Assembly (NCBI GenBank): GCA_009377475.1
Contig: WHTY01000005.1
Span: forward strand, 31,721-95,720
Origin: Actinophytocola sp.
GTDB lineage: Bacteria; Actinomycetota; Actinomycetes; Mycobacteriales; Pseudonocardiaceae
Reading direction: 5' to 3'
DNA: 64,000 bases
The notes beneath the pieces are model-generated. The model was not told the origin of the DNA, did not search any database, and was given only the letters and a program-made list of their open reading frames with translations. Positions 9,066 through 17,998 of the stretch are shown one piece after another; positions within the stretch are counted from its first letter, which is position 1, and each line of letters opens with the position of its first letter. Position numbers and translations under genes: made by a program.

Positions 9066-10688
9066 GTGACCACGGTGCTGCCCGACAACGCGCTGACCGT
9101 GACGCGCAAGCTCCCAGCACGCCCACCCGCGCCGCCGTCCGACGCCGAGCTGACCCTGCTCGGCAAGCCCATGCCGGACGACCGGCTGCGCGCGTGGGCC
9201 GTCACCCTCATCATCACCGCGATCGGCGCGGTCATCCGGCTGTGGAACCTCGGCTTCCCCACCGACAAGGGCACGCCGGTCTTCGACGAGAAGCACTACG
9301 TCCCGCAGGGCTGGCAGGCGCTGCGCAACGGCGGTTACGAGGACAACTACGGCTACGAGCTGATCGTGCACCCGCCGGTCGCCAAACAACTGATCGCGCT
9401 GGGCGAGTGGCTGTTCGGCTACAACGGCTGGGGCTGGCGGTTCAGCGCCGCGATCGCGGGCATCGTGATCATCTTCCTTGTCATCCGCATCGCCCGCAGG
9501 CTCACCCGCTCCACACTGCTCGGCGCGGTCGCCGGGGTGCTTGTCATCGCGGACGGCGTGCTGCACCTGCAGTCCCGCATGGGGATGCTGGACATCTTCC
9601 TGACGGTGTTCGTGCTCGCCGCGTTCGGCTGCCTTGTCCGCGACCGCGACCAGGTGCGCGAACGGCTGGCGGGCGCGGTACGGCACGACTGGCTGTCGAC
9701 GTCGCCCTATGGCCCGAAGCTCGGCTTCCGCTGGTGGCGGTTCGGCGCTGGCGTGATGCTCGGCATCGCCTGCGGCGTGAAGTGGTCCGGCCTGTACTAC
9801 ATCCTCACGTTCCTGCTCCTGCTGCTGGTCCTGGACTGGAGCGCCCGCCGCGCAGCGGGCATCGCCAGGCCGTTGCGAGCGGTGCTGCTCAGGGACACCG
9901 CGCCAGCTGTGCTGTCGCTCGTCGTGCTCGCCGTGCTGCTCTACCTTGGCTCGTGGTGGGCATGGTTCGCCAGCGAGACCGCCACCGACCGGCACTTCCT
10001 TGAGATCGCCAACCCGGAGGGCGGCTACTGGAGCTTCCTGCCCGCCTCACTCGCCGGGGTCATGCCGGACAGCCTCACCGCGGTGCTGCCGAACGCGCTC
10101 GGCTCGCTGGCGCACTACCACGCCAACGTCTTCGACTTCCACGCCAACCTCGCCACCCCGGAGGGTGACCCGCACCCGTGGGAGTCGAAGCCGTGGACAT
10201 GGCCGATGGGGCTGCGGCCGATGCTGTACTACTACGGCTCCGGCCAGGAGGCGGCTGGCTGCGGCCAGGCGGAGTGCGTGCGCGCGACGATGCTGATCGG
10301 CACGCCAGCGTTGTGGTGGCTGGCGGTGCCGGTGCTGGCGTGGGGGCTGTGGCGCACGGTGTTCCGCTCGGACTGGCGCTACGGGATGGTGCTTGTCGGC
10401 TACGCAGCGGGGTTCCTGCCGTGGTTTGCCAACCTCGACCGGCAGATGTACTACTTCTACGCGACGCCGCTGGCGCCGTTCCTGCTGCTCGGGCTGACGC
10501 TGGTGCTCGGGCAGCTCCTCGGCACCGCCCGCGACGGCGCCGAACGCCGAGGCACCGGACTGCTGCTGCTGTCGCTCTACATCGGGCTCGTGGTCGCCAA
10601 CTTCATCTGGCTGTGGCCGATATTGAATGGCGATTCGATCACAACCGCGCGGTGGGAGGCCGAAATGTGGCTGCCCTCGTGGCGGTGA
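9066..10688 (+). CDS. pmt: Dolichyl/polyprenyl-phosphate-mannose-protein mannosyltransferase
   Basis: This integral membrane enzyme transfers mannose from polyprenyl-phosphate-mannose to secreted proteins. It has 540 residues from the GTG at 9066. The conserved first extracytoplasmic loop has the acidic pair in PVFDEKHYVPQGW, followed by HPPVAKQLIALGEW; many membrane segments run to the C-terminus, where NLDRQMYYFYATPLAPF is typical of actinobacterial Pmt. Its pairing with the divergent rsmI matches mycobacteria. The secreted LVIVD proteins and lipoproteins in this window are plausible substrates, by inference only. Confidence 0.93.
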   Translation: MTTVLPDNALTVTRKLPARPPAPPSDAELTLLGKPMPDDRLRAWAVTLIITAIGAVIRLWNLGFPTDKGTPVFDEKHYVPQGWQALRNGGYEDNYGYELIVHPPVAKQLIALGEWLFGYNGWGWRFSAAIAGIVIIFLVIRIARRLTRSTLLGAVAGVLVIADGVLHLQSRMGMLDIFLTVFVLAAFGCLVRDRDQVRERLAGAVRHDWLSTSPYGPKLGFRWWRFGAGVMLGIACGVKWSGLYYILTFLLLLLVLDWSARRAAGIARPLRAVLLRDTAPAVLSLVVLAVLLYLGSWWAWFASETATDRHFLEIANPEGGYWSFLPASLAGVMPDSLTAVLPNALGSLAHYHANVFDFHANLATPEGDPHPWESKPWTWPMGLRPMLYYYGSGQEAAGCGQAECVRATMLIGTPALWWLAVPVLAWGLWRTVFRSDWRYGMVLVGYAAGFLPWFANLDRQMYYFYATPLAPFLLLGLTLVLGQLLGTARDGAERRGTGLLLLSLYIGLVVANFIWLWPILNGDSITTARWEAEMWLPSWR

Positions 10689-10822
10689 CTCCGGCGCGGG
10701 GATAGGCTCCCGTCTCGGCGTGGACCGTCACGACAACGACGGCCGCGCGTCACGACACGGCAGGAGAACACCGTCGGGGCGCGGTGGCTCGGCCCACCGC
10801 TGTAGGTGAAGGAGACGTAAGG

Positions 10823-10873
10823 GTGCGCGGGTTGACCCTGCTCGGCTGCCGCCGAGCGCGCAGGGCGCCATGA
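10823..10873 (+). CDS. 16-codon leader ORF overlapping trkH start
   Basis: A short ORF from GTG 10823 to TGA 10871-10873 encodes MRGLTLLGCRRARRAP. It has the strongest ribosome site in the region (GAAGGAG, 10808-10814), while the trkH ATG at 10870 has none of its own and overlaps the leader stop as ATGA. The leader contains a hairpin, GCTCGGC-TGCC-GCCGAGC. The layout implies trkH is translated by coupling to the leader. No homolog is recognised; the frame and overlap are seen directly, the function is inferred. Confidence 0.55.
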   Translation: MRGLTLLGCRRARRAP

Positions 10874-12267
10874 CACGGTCCAGGCCATTGGAGCCGCGGT
10901 CACCGCTGCTCAAAGCGCTGCTTGGCATGCGGAAGGCGCTGCCGACGGCGGGCCATCCGGCTCGCGCGGTCATCATGGGCTTCGCCGCGACGGTGCTCGT
11001 GGGCACCGTGTTGCTGATGCTGCCGATCGCCACCGAGAACGGCCAGTCGACCGACCTGGTCACGGCGCTGTTCACCGCGACGTCGGCGGTGTGCATCACG
11101 GGCCTGATCGTGGTCGACACGAGCGGGCACTGGTCGACGTTCGGCGAGGTCGCCATCATCGCGCTCATCCAGATCGGCGGGCTCGGCATCATGACCGTCG
11201 CGGCGCTGCTCGTGCTGTTGGTGTCGCGCCGGTTCGGGCTGCGGATGCAGCTCAGCGCGCAACGGGAGACCAAGAGCCTCGATCTCGGCGAGGTGCGCGA
11301 CGTCGTCCGCAGGATCGTGCTGATCAGCCTCGCGGTCGAGCTGATCGTCGCCACGGTGTTCACCGTCCGGCTGCTGACCGGCTACGACTACGCGTTCGGC
11401 GACGCGCTGTACTCCGGCGTCTTCCACGGCATCTCGGCGTACAACAACGCGGGCTTCTCGCTGTACTCCGACAGCATGGAGCGGTTCGTCAACGACCCGT
11501 GGATCTCACTGTCGGTGATCCTCGCGGTCATCATCGGCGGGCTCGGCTTCCCCGTGCTGTTCGAGCTGGGCCGCAGGCTGCGCGGCAAGATCCACTGGAC
11601 CATGCACACCAAGATCACCCTGCTCACCACGGGTGTGCTGCTGGTGATCGGCTTCACCTACATCACCGTCAACGAGTGGCGGAACCCCGACACGATGGGC
11701 GGGCTCGGTGTGACGGGCAAGCTGCTCGCGGGCATGTTCGCCGCGACGATGCCCCGCTCTGCGGGGTTCAACTCGGTACCGACGGGCGAGCTGGAGTCGT
11801 CGACGTTGCTGGTCACCGACGTCCTGATGTTCATAGGCGGCGGCAGCGCGAGCACGGCGGCTGGCATCAAGGTGACGACGTTCGCGTTGCTCGCGTTCGT
11901 GATCTTGGCGGAGATTCGCGGCGAGCCGACGGTGCACGTCATGGGCAGGCGGCTGGCGGCCACCGTCCAGCGGCAGGCGCTGACCGTCGCGCTGCTGAGC
12001 GTCGCGCTGGCCATGCTGACCACGATCACTATGCTGTCGGTCTCGGACCACCGGCTGGACGACGTGTTGTTCGAGTCGGTGTCCGCCGTCGCCACGGTCG
12101 GGTTGTCCACCGGAATTACCCCCGAGTTGCAACCCGCGATGCATGTGCTGATGTCGATACTGATGTTCATGGGACGCCTCGGGCCGATCACGCTGGCGAC
12201 CGCGCTAGCGTTGCGGGACCGGCCACGGCGTTACGAACTACCTGAGGAGCGACCCATCGTTGGCTAA
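10870..12267 (+). CDS. TrkH/KtrB-type potassium channel subunit
   Basis: The membrane subunit of a K+ uptake system, 465 residues. Four membrane-pore-membrane repeats are visible, each with a selectivity glycine: SAVCITGLIV, SAYNNAGFSLYSD, PRSAGFNSV and STVGLSTGITP type loops. The length suits KtrB more than the longer enterobacterial TrkH. It overlaps the regulatory subunit gene by 8 bp. Translation probably depends on the leader ORF just upstream. Confidence 0.92.
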   Translation: MTRSRPLEPRSPLLKALLGMRKALPTAGHPARAVIMGFAATVLVGTVLLMLPIATENGQSTDLVTALFTATSAVCITGLIVVDTSGHWSTFGEVAIIALIQIGGLGIMTVAALLVLLVSRRFGLRMQLSAQRETKSLDLGEVRDVVRRIVLISLAVELIVATVFTVRLLTGYDYAFGDALYSGVFHGISAYNNAGFSLYSDSMERFVNDPWISLSVILAVIIGGLGFPVLFELGRRLRGKIHWTMHTKITLLTTGVLLVIGFTYITVNEWRNPDTMGGLGVTGKLLAGMFAATMPRSAGFNSVPTGELESSTLLVTDVLMFIGGGSASTAAGIKVTTFALLAFVILAEIRGEPTVHVMGRRLAATVQRQALTVALLSVALAMLTTITMLSVSDHRLDDVLFESVSAVATVGLSTGITPELQPAMHVLMSILMFMGRLGPITLATALALRDRPRRYELPEERPIVG

Positions 12268-12928
12268 GAACGGAGCGAGCGGGAACCGGGCGGTGATCAT
12301 CGGCCTCGGCCGGTTCGGCGGTTCCCTCGCACTCGAACTCGCACGGCAGCACACCGACGTGCTGGCGATCGACAGCAGCCCCAAGCTGGTCGACAAGTAC
12401 GCCGAGGACGTCACCCACGCCGTCGTCGCCGATTCAACGGACGAGGACGCGCTCAAGCAACTCGGCGTGCACCAGTTCCGGCGCGCCGTTGTCGCGATCG
12501 GCGCCGACCTCGAGGCGAGCATCCTGACGACGTCGGTGCTCGCGGACTTCGGCATCCCCAACATCTGGGCGAAGGCGCTGTCGCGGCAGCACGCCCGGAT
12601 ACTGGAGCGCGTCGGCGCGCATCACGTCGTGCTGCCCGAGCACGACATGGGCGAGCGCGTCGCGCACCTGGTGATGGGTCGGATGCTGGACTACATCGAG
12701 TTCGAGGACGACTACGCCATGGTGAAGACCGTCGCGCCCGCCGAGGCGGTCGGCAGGCCGCTCGCGGAGAGCGAGCTGCGGTCGAAGTACGGCATCACGG
12801 TGGTGAGCATCAAGCGGCGCGGCGAGGGCTTCACGTACGCCACGGCGGACACCGTCGTCCGGCGGGGTGATCTGCTGATCGTGGCGGGGAAGGCGACGGA
12901 CACGGAGCGCTTCGCCGAGCTGACGTGA
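12260..12928 (+). CDS. TrkA/KtrA potassium uptake regulatory subunit
   Basis: A 222-residue cytoplasmic gating subunit. The N-terminal RCK/TrkA-N domain has the nucleotide-binding GLGRFGGSLALELA motif followed by an acidic residue (VLAIDSSP); a TrkA-C domain occupies about residues 140-222. The start is TTG at 12260 with GAGGAG 10 bases upstream. It overlaps the channel gene, as usual for two-component Ktr/Trk systems, and ligand gating by ATP/ADP or NAD(H) is expected for the family. Confidence 0.92.
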   Translation: MAKNGASGNRAVIIGLGRFGGSLALELARQHTDVLAIDSSPKLVDKYAEDVTHAVVADSTDEDALKQLGVHQFRRAVVAIGADLEASILTTSVLADFGIPNIWAKALSRQHARILERVGAHHVVLPEHDMGERVAHLVMGRMLDYIEFEDDYAMVKTVAPAEAVGRPLAESELRSKYGITVVSIKRRGEGFTYATADTVVRRGDLLIVAGKATDTERFAELT

Positions 12929-12935
12929 GGGCAAT

Positions 12936-12983
12936 GATCTGAAGACGGTTGTGTCGTCATAGCGACCGAAACGTCGTCAGATC
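12936..12983. repeat. 48-bp palindromic element, copy 4 (divergent)
   Basis: This 48-bp element is bounded by GATCTGAAGACG and CGTCGTCAGATC; it is the least similar of the four copies but keeps the same length and GATC ends. It sits between the convergent ktrA-like gene and the kinase gene. Confidence 0.75.
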
Positions 12984-12996
12984 AACACACGCCCCT

Positions 12997-14679
12997 TCAC
13001 TGCCGGGGGATCACCCGCGTCACCGGACCCTCGCGGGACTCCCCGACCCCGGACAGCCAGGCGTTCATCTCCTCGACGATGGCGTTCAGCGTCGGACGGT
13101 TGCGGGGTTCGGCATCGAGCGCCGCCGTCAGCAGCCGCGCGTGGACGCTGCCGCTCGGCAGTTGCGTCGAGGGTTCCGCGCGGGACGCCGCCAGCAGCGC
13201 CGCCATCGGGTTCTCCCGCTCGCCGCGCGGTGGACGCCCGGTGAGCGCGAAGCTCACCGTGGCGGCGAGCTGCCAGGCGTCCGAAGCGGGACTGGCCGCC
13301 GCCCCGTTGGCGATCTCCGGCGCGGTGTAGTCCGGCGTCCCGATCATCATGCCGGTCGCGGTCAGTTTCGCGTCGCCTTTGCTGCGCGCGATGCCGAAGT
13401 CGATCAGGTGCGGGATGCCGCGCGGGTCCACGATGACGTTCGACGGCTTGACGTCGCGGTGCAGCACGCCCTTCTCGTGCGCGGCGGCCAGCGCGCTCGC
13501 CGTCGTGGACCACAGCCGGGCGGCGGCGACGTCGTCGATGGGGCCACGTTCATCGACAGCGCTGGCGAGCGCGTCGCCGTCCAGGTACTCCATGACGAGC
13601 GCGAGCCCGTCCGGCTGCTCCACGAGGTCGTAGACGCGGACGCAGTTGGGGTGGTCGAGCGCGGCGAGCGCGCGGGCTTCCCGCTGCATCCGCTCCACGG
13701 TGTCGCGGTCGGGCGCGTGCGCGATCTTGAGCGCGACGGTCCGGCTGAGCTGCGTGTCGTACGCCTGCCAGACGGTGCCGAACCCGCCGTGGCCGAGCCT
13801 GCGGGTGCGCTGGTACCGGCTGTCCGACGTCGGGGTGGCGGGAACGGGCACCGGAGCACCGGCCATGGCGGAGTCCCCTGACGTCGGCGCCACCGCTGTC
13901 GGCGGGTACTGGCCAGCAGGCGGCGGCGGTCCGGGCGGCTTCGGCGGTGGCGCGTCACGCACGGCCTTGCGCTCGTCCGCCCTGCGGATGGCGTGCCATG
14001 ACGGCGGCCCGAGCACGGCGATCGGGATCAGCCCCAGCACGGTCACCGGCAGGAACCCGAGCCACAGGTGAACGGCGGTGTTGGCGTTGACGGTCACGCT
14101 GAGCAGCACCAGCCCGACGAACGGCACCCAGAAGAACCGCGCGGGCCACCCCGGCCCACGGCGGAACGCCAGCTTTCCCTGCAGCATCACGAAAATCAGC
14201 GACAGAATCGGCAACCCGACCAACGTGCCGAGGTAGAAGCCGTACGCGAGCTCATTCCCTCCCGGGTAGAACAGCGTGTCGAACACGCCAGGCCCCTTGC
14301 CGAGGTAGACACTCTGGTCACCGATGAACTCGCAGTACGTCGTGTTGAGGGCGGCGGCCTCGCCCTTGCTCAGACCGCCGCGACCGCCGGCGGCCACGAT
14401 CCGGAATGTCTCGGACACGCCGGTCATCAGAATCCACGGCAGCACACACACGAACAACACGCCGATCCCGCCGAACACACTCAGCGTGACGGCGGTGTAG
14501 GTGTTGCCGGTGAACTTCCGGACGACGCTGATGCCGAGCGCGCCGACGATCGGCAGCAACGCGATCAGCGCACCGGCCGTCCCGGTCGCCCACACCCAGT
14601 CACCAGGGCAGATACCCGGACCGAAGAGCTGCTTCGAGAATGCAAGCAGCCCACTCGCGAGGTCCGAGAACAGGTCCAC
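12997..14679 (-). CDS. Membrane Ser/Thr protein kinase, N-terminal TM bundle and C-terminal kinase
   Basis: 560 residues. About five membrane segments occupy residues 33-226, then a proline-rich linker (240-285), then a Hanks-type kinase domain from about 288. Kinase motifs are complete: GHGGFGTV glycine loop, VALKIA lysine, HRDVKPSNV catalytic loop, LIDFGIAR, and APEI. This orientation is the reverse of PknB-type kinases, where the kinase precedes a single TM and an external sensor; here no PASTA or other sensor domain is seen. An extracytoplasmic loop of about 55 residues with one cysteine lies between TM2 and TM3. It may sense membrane state. The substrate is unknown. Confidence 0.85.
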   Translation of the reverse strand: MDLFSDLASGLLAFSKQLFGPGICPGDWVWATGTAGALIALLPIVGALGISVVRKFTGNTYTAVTLSVFGGIGVLFVCVLPWILMTGVSETFRIVAAGGRGGLSKGEAAALNTTYCEFIGDQSVYLGKGPGVFDTLFYPGGNELAYGFYLGTLVGLPILSLIFVMLQGKLAFRRGPGWPARFFWVPFVGLVLLSVTVNANTAVHLWLGFLPVTVLGLIPIAVLGPPSWHAIRRADERKAVRDAPPPKPPGPPPPAGQYPPTAVAPTSGDSAMAGAPVPVPATPTSDSRYQRTRRLGHGGFGTVWQAYDTQLSRTVALKIAHAPDRDTVERMQREARALAALDHPNCVRVYDLVEQPDGLALVMEYLDGDALASAVDERGPIDDVAAARLWSTTASALAAAHEKGVLHRDVKPSNVIVDPRGIPHLIDFGIARSKGDAKLTATGMMIGTPDYTAPEIANGAAASPASDAWQLAATVSFALTGRPPRGERENPMAALLAASRAEPSTQLPSGSVHARLLTAALDAEPRNRPTLNAIVEEMNAWLSGVGESREGPVTRVIPRQ

Positions 14680-14816
14680 GAATGCTCCTTCGCCGAATGG
14701 GACTCCGCGTGCGAATCACGACACGCGCGACACGTCAGTTTCACTCACAGTATGTCGCCACCCAACACTATGGGCCCGCCAACGCACGGATTAACGGCAC
14801 ATGGTGCGATAGGCGC

Positions 14817-16466
14817 GTGGGAGCGAGGATAAAGTCACGACGCGCCGCGATCCTCCTGAGCCTTCTTGTGGTGAGCCTAGTGGTCAATGGATGCACCGAC
14901 GACCCGCCGACGCAGGGCGTGCCGTCCGTGAGTGCCCAGGCGACATCGCCTCGGCCCGCGACACCAACGACGACGCCGGAACCGGTGCGGTTACCGGAAG
15001 ACGCCCCAGCGTTGTCCGACGTCATCCCCGCGCCGGAGAGCGCGCGGCCGGCGAAAGACGACAACTTCGCGCTGACGAAGCAGTCGGACATCTCCGTCGC
15101 GGACGGCACGAGGGCGGCCGGTGACTACCTCGCCGACGTGCTGCGTCCGGCGACCGGTTTCCCGCTGCGCGTGGTCTCTGGTGAGGACAACGCGGGCGGC
15201 ATCCAACTGCTGCTGCGCGAGGGCGGCGACCCGCAGGACGAGAGTTACCGGCTCGAGGTCGCTCGCGACGGCGTCACGCTGAGCGCCGCGAGCCAGAGCG
15301 GGTTGTTCGCCGGGGCGCACACCCTGCGGCAACTGCTGCCCGCCGACGTCGAGCGCGGCGAGACCGTCGATCGCGAGTGGGTGCTGGCTGGCGGCGTCGT
15401 CGAGGACCAGCCCCGGTTCGGGTACCGGGGCGCGATGCTGGACGTCGCGCGGCACTTCTTCGGCGTTGACGTCGTCAAGCGCTACATCGATCGGGTGGCG
15501 CAGTACAAGGTCAACTACCTGCACCTGCACCTCGCGGATGACCAGGGCTGGCGCATCGAGATCGACGGCTGGCCGAGGCTCACCGAGGTCGGCGCGCGCA
15601 ACGAGGTCGGCGGCGGCAAGGGCGGCTTCTACACGAAGCAGCAGTACCGGGAGATCGTCGCGTACGCCCAGTCGCGCGGGGTCACGATCGTGCCGGAGAT
15701 CGACATGCCCGGCCACACCAACGCCGCGCTGACGTCGTACGCCAAGCTGAACTGCGACGGCACGGCCCCGCCGACGTACACCGACACCAAGGTCGGGTTC
15801 TCGTCGCTGTGCATCGACAAGCCGGTGACGTACGACTTCGCCAACGACGTCATCACCCAGCTGGCGGAGATGACGCCTGGCCCGTACCTCCACATCGGTG
15901 GCGACGAGGCGAACAGCACCAAGGACGCCGACTACCGGGCGTTCTTCGACAAGGTGCTGCCGATGGTCGTCAAGGCGGGCAAACGTCCGATCGGGTGGCA
16001 CGAGTACGCCAAGGCGAACGTGCCGCGCTCCGGCGTGGTGCAGTACTGGCGCATCGAGACCGCGGACGCGCCGACGCGACGGCAGGCGGACAGCGGCAGG
16101 CGGGTGCTGATGTCCCCGGCGGACAAGACGTACCTGGACATGAAGTACGAGGAGTCCAACCCGTGGGGCAACTCGTGGGCCGGGGCGGTCGACGTCCGCA
16201 CCGCGTACGAGTGGGAGCCGACGAAGGAACTCGCCGGGGTCGGTGACGGCATGGTGCTCGGCGTCGAAGCTCCACTGTGGACTGAGCTGGTGACGACCGA
16301 GGACGAGATCGAGCGGATGACCTTCCCCCGGATGCAGGCGATCGCCGAGGTGGGCTGGTCGACGCAGACGAAGTGGGCCGACTTCCGGCAGCGGCTCGCC
16401 GCTCAGGCGGAGCGGATGACCGCCCAGGACATCGCGTTCCATCGCGACTCCGGCGTGCCGTGGTGA
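14817..16466 (+). CDS. Beta-N-acetylhexosaminidase (GH20), lipoprotein
   Basis: 549 residues from the GTG at 14817. The N-terminus has a lipoprotein signal ending VSLVVNGC, so the enzyme is anchored outside the membrane. A GH20b-like domain (about 75-190) precedes the catalytic barrel with HLADDQGWRIEID, VPEIDMPGHTNAA and the catalytic Asp-Glu in LHIGGDEAN. The family removes terminal GlcNAc/GalNAc from chitooligosaccharides or cell-wall fragments. It is divergent from the kinase gene and has no sugar transporter next to it. Confidence 0.93.
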   Translation: MGARIKSRRAAILLSLLVVSLVVNGCTDDPPTQGVPSVSAQATSPRPATPTTTPEPVRLPEDAPALSDVIPAPESARPAKDDNFALTKQSDISVADGTRAAGDYLADVLRPATGFPLRVVSGEDNAGGIQLLLREGGDPQDESYRLEVARDGVTLSAASQSGLFAGAHTLRQLLPADVERGETVDREWVLAGGVVEDQPRFGYRGAMLDVARHFFGVDVVKRYIDRVAQYKVNYLHLHLADDQGWRIEIDGWPRLTEVGARNEVGGGKGGFYTKQQYREIVAYAQSRGVTIVPEIDMPGHTNAALTSYAKLNCDGTAPPTYTDTKVGFSSLCIDKPVTYDFANDVITQLAEMTPGPYLHIGGDEANSTKDADYRAFFDKVLPMVVKAGKRPIGWHEYAKANVPRSGVVQYWRIETADAPTRRQADSGRRVLMSPADKTYLDMKYEESNPWGNSWAGAVDVRTAYEWEPTKELAGVGDGMVLGVEAPLWTELVTTEDEIERMTFPRMQAIAEVGWSTQTKWADFRQRLAAQAERMTAQDIAFHRDSGVPW

Positions 16467-16484
16467 CACCGGGCACAACGGTGC

Positions 16485-16532
16485 GATCTTGCGGCGTTGT
16501 GGCGAAACGTATCGCCACAACGCCGCAAGATC
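16485..16532. repeat. 48-bp palindromic element, copy 2 (perfect)
   Basis: Two perfectly complementary 21-bp arms starting GATCTTGCGGCG flank the six-base loop AACGTA. It lies between convergent stops (GH20 and the LVIVD gene) and is the best-preserved copy. Confidence 0.9.
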
Positions 16533-16541
16533 CACGTCCGC

Positions 16542-17972
16542 TTACGGCAGCGAGAACTCCTGCGTCTGCGGGTTGAGGTGACCCAGCTTCATCGCGCCGC
16601 CGGTGCGCTTGTCACTGAGCCGGAACACGTTCAGTCCAGTCTGGATCTCCGATTCGTAGATGAAGTTGTTGTACCAGTACGTCGACCACGCGCCGCCCAG
16701 GTTCTGCGGCTCGATCGGTGACGGGTCGGAGAACCCGATGGTCGTCGGGTTCGCCGGGTCGGTGAAGTCGACGGCCCATGTGCCCGCCTGGTAGTGCCCG
16801 CCGACCGCGACGTACTTGCCGCTCCGTAGCGGCACCATGTTGTAGTTGTGGATGGTGCAGTTCTCGGTCTCGGTCTGCGGCCGTGGCAGCGTCCACTGGC
16901 CCAGCTTCTCGCCGGTGTCGGCGTCGTAGAAGAACATGCTCTTGTCGATGTCTGGGTTGTCGGCCTGGCACCGCGCCTGCGCGCCGCCGCCCGGCTCCCA
17001 GCCCATCGCCAGGACTTCGCCGTCCCAGGTGAACGCGGCCGAGTGCCACCTGCCGCCGACGCCGACCTTGTTGCCCTCGTCGTCGGATTCCTCGATGGTG
17101 TAAAGGAACTCCGGGTCCTCAAGGCTGCCGCCGGCGGGGCCGCCGATCGAGAACACGTTGGCGGCGTGCCCGCTGGCACACGCCAGCTTGTTCACGTCGC
17201 CCAGGATCACGCCAGCGTCGTGGCAGCCGTTGTTGCTGCCGAGCGAGCCGCCGGCGAGCGGCTCGTAGCCGATGTGCGACGCGCTGGCCGGGTCGTCCAG
17301 CGGCACCTCGAGGACGTTGATGGTGTCGCAGATCGCCCTGCCACCGCCCGATGAGTTGTTGCTGTAGATGATCAACCGGTTGTTCTCCAGGTCGGGTGCG
17401 ACCGTCTGGGTGTGCGAGCCACAGCCGTCCGCCGTGCCGCGCGTGGCCGCGCCAGCTTCACTGAACTCGACGTCGCCGATGAGCTGCGGGTTCGCCGGGT
17501 CGCCGATGTCGAAGAGGTGCACACCCTCGAAGCCGACCGGGACCGGCTCGCCCATGCACTGCCTGCCTTCTGGCGCGGGCGAGTTCCACGAGCGCACGAC
17601 AATGTCGTCCCAGACGACGATGTCGCCCTGGTCGCCGTTGCACTTCGGGTGCGAAATGAGCTGCGGGTCGCCCGGCTCCGAGATGTCGACGACCCGGAAC
17701 CCGTCGTAGTTGCCGTTGATCGCCAGGTCACCCCAGAACGCGATGTCTGAGCTGATCGTGCGTTCGGCGGCGGGCACGCCGAAGAACTGCGCCGGGTGTT
17801 CGCTGTGCCCGAGCGCGTGCATGTTGTTGGTGCTCTCGCGTTCGGTGTAGCTGCCCGCCTCGCCGGGCGCGTCGTCGTGGTCGCCGTCGGGGTGCGCAAG
17901 CGCCGCACCCGGCGTGATCAGCAGCGCAGCGGCTGCGGCGGCGACCAGTAGTCGCCGTGGTGAGATATGCAT
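16542..17972 (-). CDS. Secreted LVIVD-repeat protein
   Basis: 476 residues with a signal peptide (AAAAALLITPGAALA). The body is made of beta-propeller-like LVIVD repeats: FRVVDISEPGDPQLISHP, VHLFDIGDPANPQLIGD, VDFTDPANPTTIGFSD. Two cysteines bracket several loops, for example HPKCNGDQGD and DGCGSHTQTV. It follows the paralog at 17999-19378 after 26 bp on the same strand, so the two probably share a transcript. No catalytic function is assigned to this family. The C-terminal ending (LGHLNPQTQEFSLP) is shared with its paralog. Confidence 0.85.
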   Translation of the reverse strand: MHISPRRLLVAAAAAALLITPGAALAHPDGDHDDAPGEAGSYTERESTNNMHALGHSEHPAQFFGVPAAERTISSDIAFWGDLAINGNYDGFRVVDISEPGDPQLISHPKCNGDQGDIVVWDDIVVRSWNSPAPEGRQCMGEPVPVGFEGVHLFDIGDPANPQLIGDVEFSEAGAATRGTADGCGSHTQTVAPDLENNRLIIYSNNSSGGGRAICDTINVLEVPLDDPASASHIGYEPLAGGSLGSNNGCHDAGVILGDVNKLACASGHAANVFSIGGPAGGSLEDPEFLYTIEESDDEGNKVGVGGRWHSAAFTWDGEVLAMGWEPGGGAQARCQADNPDIDKSMFFYDADTGEKLGQWTLPRPQTETENCTIHNYNMVPLRSGKYVAVGGHYQAGTWAVDFTDPANPTTIGFSDPSPIEPQNLGGAWSTYWYNNFIYESEIQTGLNVFRLSDKRTGGAMKLGHLNPQTQEFSLP

Positions 17973-17998
17973 GTTCAGTCTCCGATGGGGAGTGGGGA

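Noticed and set aside
10689..10822. c-di-AMP riboswitch upstream of the K+ channel gene
   Set aside because: Such switches often control K+ transporters, but I could not find the conserved core in this stretch.
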